Under the pieces are notes generated by a model. The model saw only the letters and a list, made by a program, of their open reading frames with translations. It was not told the origin of the DNA and did no database searches. A DNA stretch of 64,000 nucleotides from Actinomycetota bacterium (GTDB lineage: Bacteria > Actinomycetota > Acidimicrobiia > Acidimicrobiales > RAAP-2), in contig JAJPJV010000038.1 in NCBI GenBank assembly GCA_021324045.1, forward strand, positions 1 through 64,000. The letters run 5' to 3'. Numbering within the stretch: position 1 is the first letter of the stretch; each line of letters opens with the position of its first letter. The position numbers were made by a program, and so were the translations under genes. This document shows, piece after piece, positions 33,413-40,277 of the stretch.

Positions 33413-34075
33413 GTGGTGGCTGAAGGTTTTCACCCTCCTGTCGAGGAGTACCTGAAGACCGTGTACGAGTTGCAGGAGGCTGGGCTCCCCCCTATTCGAG
33501 CCCGCTTGGCAGAGCGGCTCCACCACACTCCGCCCACCGTGACTGAGATGGTTCGCCGGCTCATCGACGAGGGATACCTCGAAGCCGGAGACCGGTCACT
33601 TCGGATGACTGATCAGGGACGACGGCGCGCCGAGAGCGTGGTTCGCAAGCACCGCCTCGCCGAGCGCCTGCTCACCGACGTCATCGGCCTCAAGTGGTAC
33701 GAGACCCACCGTGAGGCTGCTCGATGGGAGCACGTCATCTCGGACGAGGTTGAACAACGCCTGGTCGTGGTCCTGGGAAACCCTGGAGCGTGCCCCCACG
33801 GCAACCCCATTCCCGGATCGGGCGCCCCGATGCTGGCACTGTCCGCGTTGACGAGCGCACAGCCCGGCCAGCTGCTCAGACTCGAGCGGGTCTCAGAGAC
33901 CCTCGAGACCGACCTCGACACGCTGTGCTACCTCGACGCCCATGCGCTTCGACCAGGCGCCGCGGCTGCGGTGACCGAGCGCGCCCCAGATGGCACGCTC
34001 ACCCTCGAGGTCGATGGCGACACCGTCGCGATCGGTCCGAGCCTCGCGGCCCAGCTCTACGTCGCAACCGCCTGA
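33413..34075 (+). CDS. DtxR-family metal-dependent repressor with altered metal ligands
   Basis: About 220 residues in DtxR/IdeR layout: winged helix (VEEYLKTVYELQEAG; LHHTPPTVTEMVRRLIDEGY), dimerisation/metal domain (VVRKHRLAERLLTDVIGL; THREAARWEHVISDEVEQRL; HGNPIPG) and a C-terminal FeoA/SH3-like domain. DtxR uses Met10, Cys102, Glu105 and His106 in its activating site; aligned here these are Glu, Ala, Glu and His, while the ancillary His79, Glu83 and His98 are kept. Metal preference may therefore differ from Fe(II). GTG 33413 gives the family length and is five bases after TACGCT; ATG 33389 is an alternative. The end overlaps the next, convergent gene by 19 bases. Confidence 0.85.
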   Translation: MVAEGFHPPVEEYLKTVYELQEAGLPPIRARLAERLHHTPPTVTEMVRRLIDEGYLEAGDRSLRMTDQGRRRAESVVRKHRLAERLLTDVIGLKWYETHREAARWEHVISDEVEQRLVVVLGNPGACPHGNPIPGSGAPMLALSALTSAQPGQLLRLERVSETLETDLDTLCYLDAHALRPGAAAAVTERAPDGTLTLEVDGDTVAIGPSLAAQLYVATA

Positions 34076-34677
34076 CTGCCGTCCCCACGAGCAGCCACCA
34101 CGGCGTCACCACCCCACTCGGCCGGCTTTCTGAGCCGTGCGTGATCGCCTTCGTAGCGCTCGAGCAGGCGCGAAATCAAGGACTCGGGATCGTCGTCGTA
34201 GAGCACGACCGCGCCGGTGTCCTTGTCGATCTTCTCGACCAGCTCCGCGACGATGTCTGCGATACCGCCCGTTTTCGTGAGCACGCCGATGAGCCGACCC
34301 TCGTCGTAGGCGATGGAGAACTCCCCGAGCGTGCCCGAATGCCCACCGGCGACCACGACGATGTCGGAGGAGCGGATGTTGATCACCTCTCGGCCCATCA
34401 GCCCCGAGCCCGTGTAGATCATCACGTCGAACCCCTCCAGCGGAGACGCGAACCGCTCGACGTGCTCGGCTTCCGAGAGCGCCGGTGAGATCCCGACCAC
34501 GAGGCCGCCCTCGGCAGCAGCGCCGAGCACGGCGGCTTGCGGGACCCCCGGACACGCCCCGGTGACAAGGGTGCACCCCGCCCGGGCAACCGCGGCCCCG
34601 AGACGCCGGCTCTTGTCGAGGACGGATTCGTCGATGTCCCCTGTGGCCGGGCCCATGACCCCGACAACCAGCCGCAC
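34057..34677 (-). CDS. LOG-family/TIGR00725-type putative nucleotide-binding protein
   Basis: About 206 residues of the SLOG/LOG Rossmann group (relatives called lysine-decarboxylase-like or nucleotide 5'-monophosphate phosphoribohydrolases). VVGVMGPATGD starts it, TLVTGACPGVPQAAVLGA follows, and IVVVAGGHSGTLGEFSIAYD is in the place of the PGGxGTxxE signature; the form GGHSGTLGE, with its Glu, is typical of the TIGR00725 subgroup. GTG 34677 was chosen after the usp stop (seven-base gap) with GAGG upstream. Substrate unknown. Confidence 0.78.
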   Translation of the reverse strand: MRLVVGVMGPATGDIDESVLDKSRRLGAAVARAGCTLVTGACPGVPQAAVLGAAAEGGLVVGISPALSEAEHVERFASPLEGFDVMIYTGSGLMGREVINIRSSDIVVVAGGHSGTLGEFSIAYDEGRLIGVLTKTGGIADIVAELVEKIDKDTGAVVLYDDDPESLISRLLERYEGDHARLRKPAEWGGDAVVAARGDGSQAVAT

Positions 34678-34684
34678 CGAAGCC

Positions 34685-35140
34685 TCAACCTCTCTCGGCG
34701 GCTCGGCGCCCGTCACGGACCACGAGCACCGGGCAATGCGCGTGGGCAATGCAGTGCTCGCTTACCGACCCAAGCAGCATTCCGGCGAACTCGCCGTGGC
34801 CACGACTCCCGACAACCAACAAGTCTGCCCCCTTGGAGGCAGACACCAGCACTGGCGCAGCATGGCCTTCGACCACCCTGGTCACGACCGTGATGGAGGG
34901 ATGCGTTCGACGCAGCGTGCCCACGGCCTCGTCGAGGATCTTCTGCGCGTCCGCCGCGGGGTCCCATCCTTCGGGGACCGGCAGCATCCACCCGTAACTG
35001 CTCGGCCACTCCCAGGCGGCGATCGCCTCCAGGGTCGCCCCGGTGAGCTCCGCCTGGCGCGCGGCCAACTCCAGCGCCTCGATCGACGACCGTGATCCGT
35101 CGACTCCGACCACAATGCGATGTTCACTGCTCTCGTGCAT
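34685..35140 (-). CDS. Universal stress protein A family
   Basis: A 151-residue UspA protein with IVVGVDGSRSSIEALELAAR at the N terminus and the ATP-binding motif VVGSRGHGEFAGMLLGSVSE (GxxGHGxxxGxxLGS-type) near residue 115, so it probably binds ATP. ATG 35140 has GGAGCGG upstream; a GTG four codons earlier is possible. It lies between a CBS-pair gene and the LOG-like gene, all on the minus strand, suggesting a small stress-response set. Confidence 0.9.
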   Translation of the reverse strand: MHESSEHRIVVGVDGSRSSIEALELAARQAELTGATLEAIAAWEWPSSYGWMLPVPEGWDPAADAQKILDEAVGTLRRTHPSITVVTRVVEGHAAPVLVSASKGADLLVVGSRGHGEFAGMLLGSVSEHCIAHAHCPVLVVRDGRRAAERG

Positions 35141-35183
35141 CACCCGCTCCACCTCGAAACAGCTTCGGCACCGCCGAGTGAGG

Positions 35184-35597
35184 TCACTCGAGGTCCGTGC
35201 TGGCAGTTGCGTACGCGCCGAGGAGGTCGCGAGCCGAGACGATCCCTACGAACCTGCCACCATCCTCGACGAGAACGTGACGAACGTAGTGCTCCATCAT
35301 CTCGACCGCCACCTCGGCGATCGTCGCCGTGATGTCACACCAGACAAGACGAGACTTCGCGATGTCGATCGCTCGAGTTGACTTGAGGTCCTTTCGCTGG
35401 GCGACCGCGTGCACCAGGTCTCGTTCGGACACGATGCCAGCCACCTCGTTGTCGTCCCCGACGATTAGTGCGCCGATCTCGCCAGCAGCAAGCAGGTCCG
35501 CAACGCCTTCGAGGCTTGTTTCTGGTAGGACCCGCAGTACCGTGTCTTCGACAAGTTCTGAGATGGGCGTCGCCCCGACCGCCAACGGTTTCGCCAT
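35184..35597 (-). CDS. CBS-domain pair protein
   Basis: About 137 residues forming two CBS motifs: the first with PETSLEGVADLLAAGEIGAL and GIVSERDLVHAVAQ, the second with DITATIAEVAVEMMEHYVRH and GIVSARDLLGAYA. Such stand-alone pairs sense adenosyl ligands. ATG 35597 is preferred over an in-frame TTG at 35639, because conserved sequence begins after it. A divergent -10 pair with the DUF302 gene lies upstream. Confidence 0.88.
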   Translation of the reverse strand: MAKPLAVGATPISELVEDTVLRVLPETSLEGVADLLAAGEIGALIVGDDNEVAGIVSERDLVHAVAQRKDLKSTRAIDIAKSRLVWCDITATIAEVAVEMMEHYVRHVLVEDGGRFVGIVSARDLLGAYATASTDLE

Positions 35598-35659
35598 ATG
35601 TCCACGATGCGCCGGTGCCCTCGCGCCGACAAGGGCCAAAAGTCATTCGCGCAGCAGCA

Positions 35660-35669
35660 AAGGTAGGGT
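35660..35669. promoter_or_regulatory. Overlapping divergent -10 elements of CBS and DUF302 genes
   Basis: AAGGTAGGGT contains TAGGGT (35664-35669) for the plus strand and TACCTT for the minus strand, sharing the TA. This is the same A-N3-TA-N3-T arrangement as at cobU/cobO and fbpA/dtxR. The DUF302 leader would be about 46 bases, the CBS leader about 56. Confidence 0.45.
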
Positions 35670-35721
35670 CTTTCTGCACAGACCTGCACACGCAGAGCGC
35701 ACCGAGCCCGAGGAGGGAAAG

Positions 35722-36117
35722 ATGGTTTTCGAGGAATCTGTTGCCTTGTCACAACCCTTCGAGGAGGTCGTGGCAAAGGTGAAACAATCCTTCGCTGCGT
35801 CGGGATTCGGGATCCTGACCGAGATCGACGTCCAGGCGACGCTCAGGGAAAAACTCGGAAAGCAGATGGACCGTTATCTCATCTTGGGCGCCTGCAATCC
35901 CACCCTGGCCAGTCGGGCGCTCGACATCGAGCCCGAGATCGGAGTCCTGCTTCCGTGCAACGTCGTCGTGCGCGACAACCACGACAGTGTGCTCGTCGAG
36001 GCCATGGACCCAGGGGTCATGACGACACTGGTCAGCCGCGACGAGCTCCGGCCAGTCGCCGACGAAGCACGCCGCCTCATTGGCGAAGCTCTGAACCGAC
36101 TCGCACAGTCGGCCTGA
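35722..36117 (+). CDS. DUF302 protein
   Basis: A 131-residue DUF302 protein. SQPFEEVVAKVKQSFAASGF, ILTEIDVQATLREKLG and ILGACNPTLASRALDIEPEI with LLPCNVVVRD are the family's conserved blocks. Its biochemical role is unknown. ATG 35722 follows GAGGAGGG. A long in-frame extension upstream overlaps the CBS gene antisense and is rejected. It ends convergent with the Gly/Tyr-rich gene, leaving a 37-base gap. Confidence 0.88.
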   Translation: MVFEESVALSQPFEEVVAKVKQSFAASGFGILTEIDVQATLREKLGKQMDRYLILGACNPTLASRALDIEPEIGVLLPCNVVVRDNHDSVLVEAMDPGVMTTLVSRDELRPVADEARRLIGEALNRLAQSA

Positions 36118-36154
36118 TACTGGGCAACGAACGCGCGGCCCCACCATTCGGGCG

Positions 36155-36409
36155 CTATTCCTGAGCCGCTCCGCGGATCTCCTCGAGCTCCGCTCTGACG
36201 GCGGCGACCTCTTCCTCCAGATCGCTGAGGTACTCCTCGAGTTCCGAGGCCCGAGCCCGCCGGTGCCGCCTCCCGCGGCCGGCGAACGGTCCATACCCAT
36301 ACCTCGGTCCATAGCCGTAGCCATACCCCGGGCCGTAGCCATACCCCGGGCCGTAGCCGCGCCAGGGCGCCCAGTGATGCCACGGGCCGTGACCACACCA
36401 ACAAGCCAT
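36155..36409 (-). CDS. Small Gly/Tyr-rich protein with C-terminal coiled coil
   Basis: An 84-residue protein. After MACWCGHGPWHHWAPW come repeats of GPGYGY/GYGPRYGYG, a basic stretch (RGRRHRRARA) and a Glu/Leu heptad helix (ELEEYLSDLEEEVAAVRAEL). Cys and His near the start could bind metal. It may oligomerise through the coiled coil and present a flexible aromatic N-terminal part. ATG 36409 has AAGGAGGAG upstream. No function is assigned; the repeats are encoded by an 18-bp perfect tandem. Confidence 0.7.
   Translation of the reverse strand: MACWCGHGPWHHWAPWRGYGPGYGYGPGYGYGYGPRYGYGPFAGRGRRHRRARASELEEYLSDLEEEVAAVRAELEEIRGAAQE
36317..36352. repeat. 18-bp perfect tandem repeat inside Gly/Tyr-rich gene
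   Basis: The unit beginning GTAGCCATACCCCGGG occurs twice in direct succession (36317-36334 and 36335-36352). It encodes GPGYGY on the minus strand. Unit number could vary between strains without frameshift. Confidence 0.85.
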
Positions 36410-36634
36410 TGCACTCCTCCTTCCCCATCCGGGAGCCTCCTCGATCACGATGAGAGACTGCCCGGATCGTGCTCCGACCCTTCGGACCATTCTCTGGTAC
36501 TCGGCGCACGCGAGCTAGGGTCATTGGTCCCGCGACGACCATCGGCCTCCGGTGGCAGCAGTGCCGCCTCGCCCAGCAGGTGCGAGTGGATGACAATGGG
36601 TCCTCTGGCCCTACGAGAACGACCGCCACTCGGG
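36410..36634. other. Divergent intergenic region before mshC, left part
   Basis: This region separates the Gly/Tyr-rich gene and mshC; only the ribosome binding site of the former, at its left end, is clear. A TAGGGT hexamer near 36525 could be another -10, but no convincing coding frame follows. Nothing else was recognised. Confidence 0.4.
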
Positions 36635-36640
36635 TACCCT
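36635..36640 (+). promoter_or_regulatory. Predicted -10 (TACCCT) upstream of mshC
   Basis: TACCCT is followed by exactly six bases and a GTG (36647), the same spacing as at other predicted leaderless starts here. It is the nearest promoter-like element to mshC, 134 bases before its ATG. Confidence 0.4.
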
Positions 36641-36646
36641 CGGATC

Positions 36647-36769
36647 GTGCGCCTGCCAGCCCGCAGGAAGAAGTGCGCTCAGCGCCGAAACAGCCAACCC
36701 GGCCACAGGACCCAAGGGGTGCGTCTCTTCGCACGGCCGGTCGGGCAATGCACCAGGCGAGAAGGTTGA
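36647..36769 (+). CDS. Possible leaderless 40-residue upstream ORF of mshC
   Basis: GTG 36647 lies six bases after TACCCT and opens a 40-codon frame starting MRLPARRKKCAQRRNSQ, ending four bases before the mshC ATG. It is Arg-rich and has two isolated cysteines. In mycobacteria, leaderless ORFs with Cys runs act as cysteine attenuators before sulfur genes; here the Cys codons are not clustered, so only the position is similar. Translation of this ORF could deliver ribosomes to mshC. Confidence 0.35.
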   Translation: MRLPARRKKCAQRRNSQPGHRTQGVRLFARPVGQCTRREG

Positions 36770-36773
36770 ACAC

Positions 36774-38000
36774 ATGCAAGAGCACAAGAATGCGCTGTCA
36801 TGGCGCGCCATGGCTGAAGAGGCCGGAACTCGACCCCACCCGCCGACTGACGTCGGCACACGGATCCGCGCACTGGTTGCGCATGCGCCACTCAGCCACC
36901 CACCCGTTCTTCGCGTCGGGGATGTTCGGGTGCCTGTGCTCGGTCGGGCTCGCATCTACGTGTGCGGCATCACCCCCTACGACACTACGCACCTCGGACA
37001 CGCGGCCACCTTCGTATGGGCCGATCTGGCCGCACGCGTCTTCCAGCTGACCGGTGCCGATGTCGAGGTGTGCAGGAACATCACCGACGTCGATGAGCAC
37101 CTCCTTGCCCAGGCTCGCAGCGCCGGGGTGGGTTGGCGCGCCCTCGCCACCGAACAGACCTACCGGTTCGAGAACGACATGGCCGAGCTCGGTGTCGTGC
37201 ATCCGACATACGAACCTCGCAGCTTCGACCACGTCGACGACGTGGTGAGCCTGACCGCGGAGCTCCTTGCTCGCGAGAAGGCCTACCTGAGAGATGGCAA
37301 CGTGTACTTCCGTGCGCATGCGATCCACGCGGCGGCCGGTCTGACGCGTCAAGAGGCCCTTGAACTCGCCCGCGAGCGCGGCGAGCACCCCGACGATCCG
37401 AGGAAAGACGACCCCCTCGACACCGTCATCTGGCAGCGATCGGCAGCTGGAGAACCGGCGTGGCCCAGTCCATGGGGTGAGGGTCGCCCTGGTTGGCACG
37501 CCGAATGCAGCGCCATGGCCCTCTCGACCTTCGGATCAAGTCTCGACCTTCACATCGGTGGGGCAGACCTGGTCTTTCCCCACCACGCGTACGAATCGGC
37601 GCTCGCACAGAGCTATTCCGGTGTCGCGCCGTTCGCTCGCGCCTGGATGCACGTTGGAACCGTGATGATCGACGGCAAGAAGATGGCCAAGTCCTCCGGC
37701 AACCTCGTGTTCGTCCATGACCTGATCGACCGCTACGGGCCGGGACCGCTGCGCCTGCTCTTGCTCAACAGGCCCTGGCAGGAACCATGGGAGTTCGAGG
37801 ACGCCGCGCTCGACAACGCCGCAGCGCAACTCGAGGAACTGCTCAGGGCCAGCACGACTCCCGAACGCGCCAAGCCCGTTGGCGCTGAGGTCGTCACGGC
37901 GTTGCTCGACAACCTCGACGTCCCACGGGCACTGGCCATTGCCGCTGAGGCCGGCGGCGAGTCGCTATGGGACCTCCTCGGGTTCCTCGGCCTGAGGTGA
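36774..38000 (+). CDS. mshC: Cysteine:GlcN-inositol ligase (mycothiol synthesis)
   Basis: MshC joins cysteine to glucosaminyl-inositol using ATP, the penultimate step in mycothiol. The 408-residue protein is CysRS-like but carries the MshC form YVCGITPYDTTHLGHAAT of the HIGH region, a KKMAKSSGN KMSKS loop, and zinc ligands including the first Cys of that block and GWHAECSAMAL with GGADLVFPHH. The length matches MshC rather than full CysRS, as it lacks the anticodon-binding part. ATG 36774 has GAAGG upstream. Presence of this gene points to an actinobacterial host. It is followed by a decayed transposase. Confidence 0.92.
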   Translation: MQEHKNALSWRAMAEEAGTRPHPPTDVGTRIRALVAHAPLSHPPVLRVGDVRVPVLGRARIYVCGITPYDTTHLGHAATFVWADLAARVFQLTGADVEVCRNITDVDEHLLAQARSAGVGWRALATEQTYRFENDMAELGVVHPTYEPRSFDHVDDVVSLTAELLAREKAYLRDGNVYFRAHAIHAAAGLTRQEALELARERGEHPDDPRKDDPLDTVIWQRSAAGEPAWPSPWGEGRPGWHAECSAMALSTFGSSLDLHIGGADLVFPHHAYESALAQSYSGVAPFARAWMHVGTVMIDGKKMAKSSGNLVFVHDLIDRYGPGPLRLLLLNRPWQEPWEFEDAALDNAAAQLEELLRASTTPERAKPVGAEVVTALLDNLDVPRALAIAAEAGGESLWDLLGFLGLR

Positions 38001-38159
38001 GCTCGCCAGCTCGCCTCTGACAGCTCGCCCTTAAGAGAGTCAAGCACCCTCGCTCCCGACCACCCGGAGTCCTCCGAGGGGTGGCGTCAGATCCCCGGTG
38101 TCAACGCGCAACGGGCGTAGGTCCTTCAAGAGCTACGAACTCACGAACGAGGACCGACA

Positions 38160-39430
38160 CCCGTAGCACCACGAGTATCGCCCACCGAGACCATCCACGC
38201 CGAGATCCACGAGCTGTTCGCGGGCGACGGCGACCTGATGAGCACGCTCGAGCAGCTCGCACGCCTGTCCGTGCGCCTCACGTTCCAGAGCGTCCTCGAG
38301 GAGATCGTCTGCGAGGAGCTCGGCCGCGACCGCAACGAGCGGCGCAGCGAGACGAGCCCGGCCGGCTCACGTAATGGTTGGGCAGAAGCCGCGCACGCTT
38401 CTGCCCTCGCTCGGCCCGGTCGCCCTCCAGCGCCCGAAGCTCCCGCACGCGCACTCGGCACTGTGCGACCAGCTCTAAGGCGTGGGCGTGACGAGGACGA
38501 ACGCGCTCAAGACGCTCGTCATCTCGTGCTGGGTCCGAGGGCTCTCGGACCCAGACATCGAGGCGATGCTCGCGGAGACCTTCGGCAACGACGCGACGAT
38601 CAGCCGCCCGCTCGCGAGCCGCATCTGCCAGCGCCTTCGTGCTGAGTTCGACACCTGGAAGCGTCGTGACTCGAAGGTGAAGATCGATTTCGCTACTTCG
38701 ACGGAAGCTACTTCAAGATCCACGACAAGGCGAAGGCCGAGCCGATCCTCGCCGCGTGGGGCATCACGACCGACGGCGCGGGGGTCTTCCTCGGCCTCGC
38801 GCCCGGCGCCTCGGAGTCGACTGACGCGTGGCAAGCCTTCCTCCGCGATCTGAAGGACCGAGGGATCGCCCAGCCCCTCCTCGTCTCCCACAGCGGCAAG
38901 GGCCTGCTCGCGGCCGTCGAACTCGAGTTCATTCAGAGCCTCGTCCAGCGCTGTCTTGTGCACGTGGCCCGCCTCGACCGAAAGCCCACCCGTGACTGAC
39001 TTCTCGTCCCCGACCCCCTCGGCCGGTCAATCTCCGTTAACCGGCCGAGGGCCGGTTAACGGAGAACCTTCTCGCCAAGGTCCCCAAGCACGCGAACGAC
39101 GACGGGAACCGGGACGACTGTGCGATCTTCGACAACATCGAGGATGAGCGGGCCGTCGCTGAAGCGAAGCGTTTCGTCGCGAAGTGGAAGCCGCTACCGC
39201 CAGCCGTCGGCTGCATCGAGGACAACCGCGACGAGCTCGTCACCCACCTCCGCTTCCCCCGCGAGCACCACAAGCGCATCCGGCACTCAAACCGGATTCG
39301 AACGAACCTTCGGTGAGACGAGGCGCCGGGTGAAGGTGATGGGCCGGCTGCCCGGCGAGCAGAGCTGACTCAGCCTCATCCGGGCGGTGTTGGACCGGGC
39401 GTCGAGAGGTTTGGGGGGTGTTCTCTAGTG
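38160..39430 (+). pseudogene. Decayed IS256-family (mutator-type) transposase
   Basis: Successive fragments of one IS256 transposase appear in changing frames: TIHAEIHELFAGDGDL...RNGW (about 38190-38380), RTLLPSLGPVALQRPKL, NALKTLVISCWVRGLSDPDI (from about 38480), YFDGSYFKIHDKAKAEPILA (from about 38695), RCLVHVAR, then NLLAKVPKHAND (from 39065), LRFPREHHKRIR and ERTFGETRRRVKVMGRLPGE. The first catalytic Asp survives (FDGSY), but the usual SDG of the second is SHS. At least four frameshifts plus a 92-bp insertion show the gene is dead. Terminal inverted repeats and target duplications were not found. Confidence 0.85.
38973..39064. mobile_element. 92-bp palindromic insertion inside the transposase remnant
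   Basis: IS256 relatives read continuously from RCLVHVAR into NLLAKVPKH. Here those codons are separated by 92 bases. The insert ends in a perfect hairpin with arms TCTCCGTTAACCGGCC (39031-39046) and GGCCGGTTAACGGAGA (39050-39065) around GAG. A second stem can form from CCCTCGGCCGGT and ACCGGCCGAGGG. It may be a small non-autonomous palindromic element. Boundaries are inferred from the expected protein and could shift by a few bases. Confidence 0.55.
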
Positions 39431-39480
39431 CCTGGAGCACTGGCTGGCACAGATCGCCCGAGAACCCACTGAACGCGAAC

Positions 39481-39503
39481 GCACGGCGCTCAACGCGCCG
39501 TGC
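39481..39503 (-). terminator. Hairpin downstream of hsp20
   Basis: GCACGGCGC (39481-39489) and GCGCCGTGC (39495-39503) form a perfect nine-pair stem with loop TCAAC, 30 bases past the hsp20 stop. No T-run follows on the minus strand. It may terminate hsp20 or shield it from the IS remnant. Confidence 0.5.
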
Positions 39504-39533
39504 CCTTCGCTTGCGTCGCCTTCGACGGTGCGC

Positions 39534-39965
39534 TCATGCCGCCGCACTCGTTGCCGCAATCGCCTCCTTCCGATCAGCGGCATGAACCTCGATACGCCGA
39601 GCTTTCGCTTCTTCGGCCACCGGGATCGTCAGATGAAGGACCCCGTTCTCATACGACGCAGACACCTTCTCGGTGTCCAGGCTCTCGCCCAAGAAGAGCT
39701 CTCGGGTGAAAGTTCCCTGAGGCCGCTCGCACACCACCGTGTCGATTCCCTCGCGCTCCCAGTGACGCTCCGCCTTGACTGTGAGCACGTTCTTCTCAAC
39801 GGTCACTTCGATCGACTCGGGCTTCACACCAGGAAGGTCGAGATCGACATGGAACACATCCCCGATACGGTAAGCGTCAAGCGGCATTGCCCGAGTTCGC
39901 CTGCCGTCGAAGAGCTGAGCCGCAAGCTCGTCAAACTCACGGAAGGGATCGAATCTCATCAGCAT
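39534..39965 (-). CDS. Hsp20 small heat-shock protein
   Basis: A 143-residue alpha-crystallin-type chaperone. The N-terminal part starts MLMRFDPFREFDELAAQLFD, the core includes YRIGDVFHVDLDLPGVKPES, TVEKNVLTVKAERHW and YENGVLHLTIPV (the GVL signature), and the C-terminal tail has KARRIEVH. It holds unfolding proteins in an ATP-independent manner. ATG 39965 follows AAGGAGG at good spacing; longer in-frame starts are in the poorly conserved upstream region. No HspR-type box could be recognised upstream. Confidence 0.92.
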   Translation of the reverse strand: MLMRFDPFREFDELAAQLFDGRRTRAMPLDAYRIGDVFHVDLDLPGVKPESIEVTVEKNVLTVKAERHWEREGIDTVVCERPQGTFTRELFLGESLDTEKVSASYENGVLHLTIPVAEEAKARRIEVHAADRKEAIAATSAAA

Positions 39966-40277
39966 GGCGCACCACCTCCTTCCACTCGACATCTCCTTTT
40001 CGTTTTCACCTCTCCTCAACACCGAAGTGGTCAGCTTGATTTCCGCAGAACGACACTGATGACCCACGGCCCGCGAAGTCCATCTCCGAGACCGCCGCAA
40101 CATTTCCTCGGCCCCGGCAGGGCTCCATGCACGGACCTCCCAGGAGGGCCCGATCTGGGCCAATCGTCTCCCGTCGCAGACCGTCTCCCGTCGCAGACCC
40201 CATCCACATTCCAGCCCGCCGAGCACCCCGTAGCGGGCGCCCTGCCCTCGCGGACCTGCCCTGGGCATGCACTCCAC
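39966..40277. other. Intergenic region between hsp20 and flavoprotein gene
   Basis: About 310 bases without a convincing gene. It should carry the hsp20 promoter on the minus strand, but no clear hexamers were found. The only notable element is a 17-bp perfect direct repeat beginning CGTCTCCCGTCGCAG at 40165-40181 and 40182-40198. Confidence 0.5.
40165..40198. repeat. 17-bp perfect tandem repeat
   Basis: CGTCTCCCGTCGCAGAC occurs twice head to tail in the hsp20 upstream region. It could be a duplicated binding site or simple slippage. Confidence 0.8.

Noticed and set aside
39001-39065. Rho-independent terminator inside the IS256 remnant
   Set aside because: The perfect hairpin has no T-run and lies within what was coding sequence; an inserted palindromic element explains it better.
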